Source: a virus
DNA: 52,548 nt
Virus record (IMG/VR): IMGVR_UViG_3300021964_000096
Coordinates: 1 to 52,548 of that record
Reading direction: 5' to 3' (one strand)
Of this stretch, positions 50,475-52,548 are shown in pieces (the stretch's first letter is position 1; each line of letters opens with the position of its first letter). Below the pieces are notes generated by a model. It had not been told where the DNA came from. It worked only from the letters and a program-made list of their open reading frames with translations, and did not search any database. Made by a program: the position numbers and the translations under genes.

Positions 50475-52548
50475 TTAATTATAAGTTCTTATTTCTAATG
50501 AGGCTTTTGTAAGCTTGCCATCGCTATTATGTGTAAGTATTCTTAAATTGTCAGCGTCAATAACCTCCCATGCAACATCATGATTGTTTTCAGCTGATCC
50601 ACCATTTACAAATACGATTGTTTTTAATAGTTTAAATTTACCCGGTGCGTTTAAATTATATTCCCCGCTTGCTACCCTTGTAAAAGCACTATATGGTGAT
50701 ACAATACCTAACGAGTTTTCTAAAACTAGATTAGGTTGTGGGTTTGCAGCTCCTGATTGACTAAGCAAGCAAACAAAACTTAAGTAGTCTGGCTTGTATG
50801 GATTCTCTGTTTCTATTATTTGACCATTTGCATCAACGGATAAATTGTAGGCTGCTGTTCCAGTTACAGTGCCTGAACCATATGTAGGTATTTTAATATT
50901 ACCAGCGCCGTTTATACTTAAAGAGTTTGATCTACCACCTCCAGATCCATTACCTATTTGGAATTTATTAAAAGAATCTGTATTGTCATTATATGTGCCT
51001 AAATAAACACCGTATTGAGAAGACCCTTCAAGATAAGCTCCTATTAATTTTTGCTGCCCTTGCGTGCCAGCGTTATTATTGTTTCCAACTACAAAAGATT
51101 GAAAACCTCCTGCTGGTACGCCATTAGTAATCCCAAAAACAGCGCATGTGTTTGCAGATATGGTGTTGTTAATCCCGTAAGCAATAGACTCTGATCCTGT
51201 TACAGTGCTATTTTTACCACCTATAAAACTATTATCACCTGAAACAACATTGTTATCACCAGTAGCTATAGACTGAAATCCACTTGCCGTTGTGCCATTT
51301 CCTATTGCAAAAGAGTTTGGTCTAGAGGCTACGCACTCAAAACCAAACTTAGCTGAGTTAGTGCCGCTTGCTGATCCTTCGTAACCAAATTTAACAGCAT
51401 TATTCGCCGTAGCTGTACCACCAAATCCAGAAACAAAAGTGTTTTTAGCCTGTGCATCGCCTTTTTCACCAATAGCTACTGATGATGGCCCAGATGCGAT
51501 TGAATCTTGCCCAGATGCAATACTATAAGGACCAGAAGCAACTGACTTGTTTCCAAACGCTGCTGAAGCTAACCCTCCTGCTTCAGTTAATAAACCAAAG
51601 GCAGAAGATCCTCCTCCTGATGCTAATGTTATAAAGTTAGCAGCGAATGATCCATTTCCAAAAGCTGTAGTAGCCGCCCCTACTGATAACGCGTTTTCTC
51701 CGTTTGAATATGCATTACCACCCATATTAAATGATGGGCCGATGTTTAATATATCGCCAGAAGGTAATACAACACCACCGCCGCCGTCTTGAGTTATAGA
51801 AAACTTTTGACTGCCGCCAGAGTTTAAATCTAATAGCTTAGTGTTAATAGCTGGCGTATACGCTGTAGTAGTTATAGCGTTTAAATCAAATACAGTACCA
51901 CCATCTACTTTAGTTTGTGTTATTTGAGAATCGCCTAATTCACCGTTTGGGCCATCAGTCCAAATAGGTAAAGTGTTTGTTGTACCAGTTCCGCTCACAG
52001 TTCCGCTGCTAATATCAATCCACTCAATCTGCCCACCGTCCGATGATAGTACTTGACCTGCTGTTCCAGGACTACCATCTCCATCAAATAATTGCTCACT
52101 AATAGTTACTGTACCATTAAACTCGGCATCACCATCCGCAACAAAAATACCTTGAACTGTGACGTTATTACTACATTCCACTTCATCGATGAATGTAGCC
52201 ACACCGTCGACTGTTAAAGTTGAATTTATAGTTACAGGGTTATTAGCTACTAAATCGCCTTGCACTGTTAAATTATCGTCGAATGTAGCCACACCGTTGA
52301 CCGCTAAACTACCGTCTACGCTAAAATCTGATGTTACATCTAACCTGCCGGTCACGGTCACGCCTTGACCTGTAGCTGCTTGAGTTATTATAGAGTCATC
52401 AATTTTTTGCCCGTCTGGTGTAAACAGAGGTATTGTGTTTAAAGTACCGCCTCCGGTTATAATATTCTTAAGAGATATTAAGCCGTCTCCAAGCGCACCT
52501 ATTGAATAGTTTTTAGTTATACTATTGTCGTCAGCATCAGTACCTATT
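50475..52548 (-). CDS. tail fibre with YadA-head-like repeats, 5' end outside the window
   Basis: The reading frame stays open to the right edge, so this is a partial gene. A GTG at 52361 is only an internal codon candidate. The upstream part holds repeats of the type G-L/T-V-x-G-x-A-x-F (VDGSLAVNGVATFDDNLTVQ). The centre has many GxxSxASG-x-x-S-x-A repeats (SGPYSIASGQDSIASGPSSV; SGDNSFIGGKNSTVTGSES), as in YadA/Hep_Hag head domains, which form trimeric beta-rolls. The end is a compact domain. It likely binds the host surface. Confidence 0.75.
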   Translation of the reverse strand, partial: IGTDADDNSITKNYSIGALGDGLISLKNIITGGGTLNTIPLFTPDGQKIDDSIITQAATGQGVTVTGRLDVTSDFSVDGSLAVNGVATFDDNLTVQGDLVANNPVTINSTLTVDGVATFIDEVECSNNVTVQGIFVADGDAEFNGTVTISEQLFDGDGSPGTAGQVLSSDGGQIEWIDISSGTVSGTGTTNTLPIWTDGPNGELGDSQITQTKVDGGTVFDLNAITTTAYTPAINTKLLDLNSGGSQKFSITQDGGGGVVLPSGDILNIGPSFNMGGNAYSNGENALSVGAATTAFGNGSFAANFITLASGGGSSAFGLLTEAGGLASAAFGNKSVASGPYSIASGQDSIASGPSSVAIGEKGDAQAKNTFVSGFGGTATANNAVKFGYEGSASGTNSAKFGFECVASRPNSFAIGNGTTASGFQSIATGDNNVVSGDNSFIGGKNSTVTGSESIAYGINNTISANTCAVFGITNGVPAGGFQSFVVGNNNNAGTQGQQKLIGAYLEGSSQYGVYLGTYNDNTDSFNKFQIGNGSGGGRSNSLSINGAGNIKIPTYGSGTVTGTAAYNLSVDANGQIIETENPYKPDYLSFVCLLSQSGAANPQPNLVLENSLGIVSPYSAFTRVASGEYNLNAPGKFKLLKTIVFVNGGSAENNHDVAWEVIDADNLRILTHNSDGKLTKASLEIRTYN

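Noticed and set aside
52359-52361. GTG as the start of the tail fibre gene
   Set aside because: The frame remains open to the window edge with the same repeat style, so the true start lies outside.
1-52548. CRISPR array, insertion sequence or integrase
   Set aside because: No direct-repeat array, transposase or recombinase was seen on either strand.

Overview
The window is part of the genome of a tailed, probably podovirus-like, lytic bacteriophage. The likely host is a marine member of the Bacteroidetes (Flavobacteriia). The base composition is A+T-rich. Start codons are preceded by A/T-rich leaders (for example aaataattATG) and almost never by a Shine-Dalgarno sequence, which is typical of Bacteroidetes and their phages. 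I see no integrase, lysogeny repressor or plasmid gene. The last gene runs off the right edge and no DNA polymerase gene is visible, so the window is not a complete genome.

Layout. (1) 1-473: a G+C-richer, protein-free stretch with two tRNA-type T-arms. One (374-452) looks like the tRNA-like domain of a tmRNA whose central part has shrunk to a 17-nt loop. (2) 474-6.95 kb, plus strand: tightly packed small early genes, one tRNA-Gln(UUG), two copies of a 30-bp promoter-like element, an ATP-dependent DNA ligase, a helix-turn-helix protein and a phage sigma factor. (3) 7.0-16.6 kb, plus strand: recombination, replication and nucleotide metabolism. This holds an ERF annealing protein, a Cas4/RecB-type nuclease, an SSB-like protein, a primase-helicase, a thymidylate-synthase-family enzyme with the Asn-to-Asp change of dCMP-acting enzymes, a GIY-YIG/MazG fusion, a second MazG-like protein, a T7-endonuclease-I-like resolvase, and class I ribonucleotide reductase (beta, then alpha). 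It ends in a hairpin terminator at 16640-16673. (4) 16.85-52.5 kb, minus strand, transcribed towards the early block: the late genes. Read in transcription order they are a tail fibre with YadA-head-like repeats, small proteins, a GroES-like protein, terminase small and large subunits, portal, scaffold, major capsid protein (followed by a strong terminator), neck/ring proteins, a 1976-aa tail-hub protein, fibre-like proteins, a cupin, internal virion proteins, a 3003-aa polyvalent virion protein, a lysis cassette (holin, amidase, membrane protein with coiled coil) and a last structural protein.

How the genes work together. Early genes are probably read by host RNA polymerase. The encoded sigma factor could redirect that polymerase to late promoters, since no phage RNA polymerase is visible here. 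Ribonucleotide reductase, the thymidylate-synthase homologue and the MazG-type enzymes supply or adjust nucleotides. Primase-helicase, SSB, ligase, ERF, exonuclease and resolvase replicate and recombine the DNA. Terminase, portal, scaffold and capsid package it. The 3003-aa protein, which combines a zincin-type protease motif with a HAD phosphatase interrupted by a P-loop kinase, is probably carried in the virion and delivered into the cell with the DNA.

The points most worth a second look are the ORF-less tmRNA-like RNA, the nested kinase-in-phosphatase in the giant protein, the predicted dCMP specificity of the ThyA homologue, the Glu first metal ligand in NrdB, and the paired promoter-like elements. 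Family assignments come from motif recognition by eye; no database search was run.
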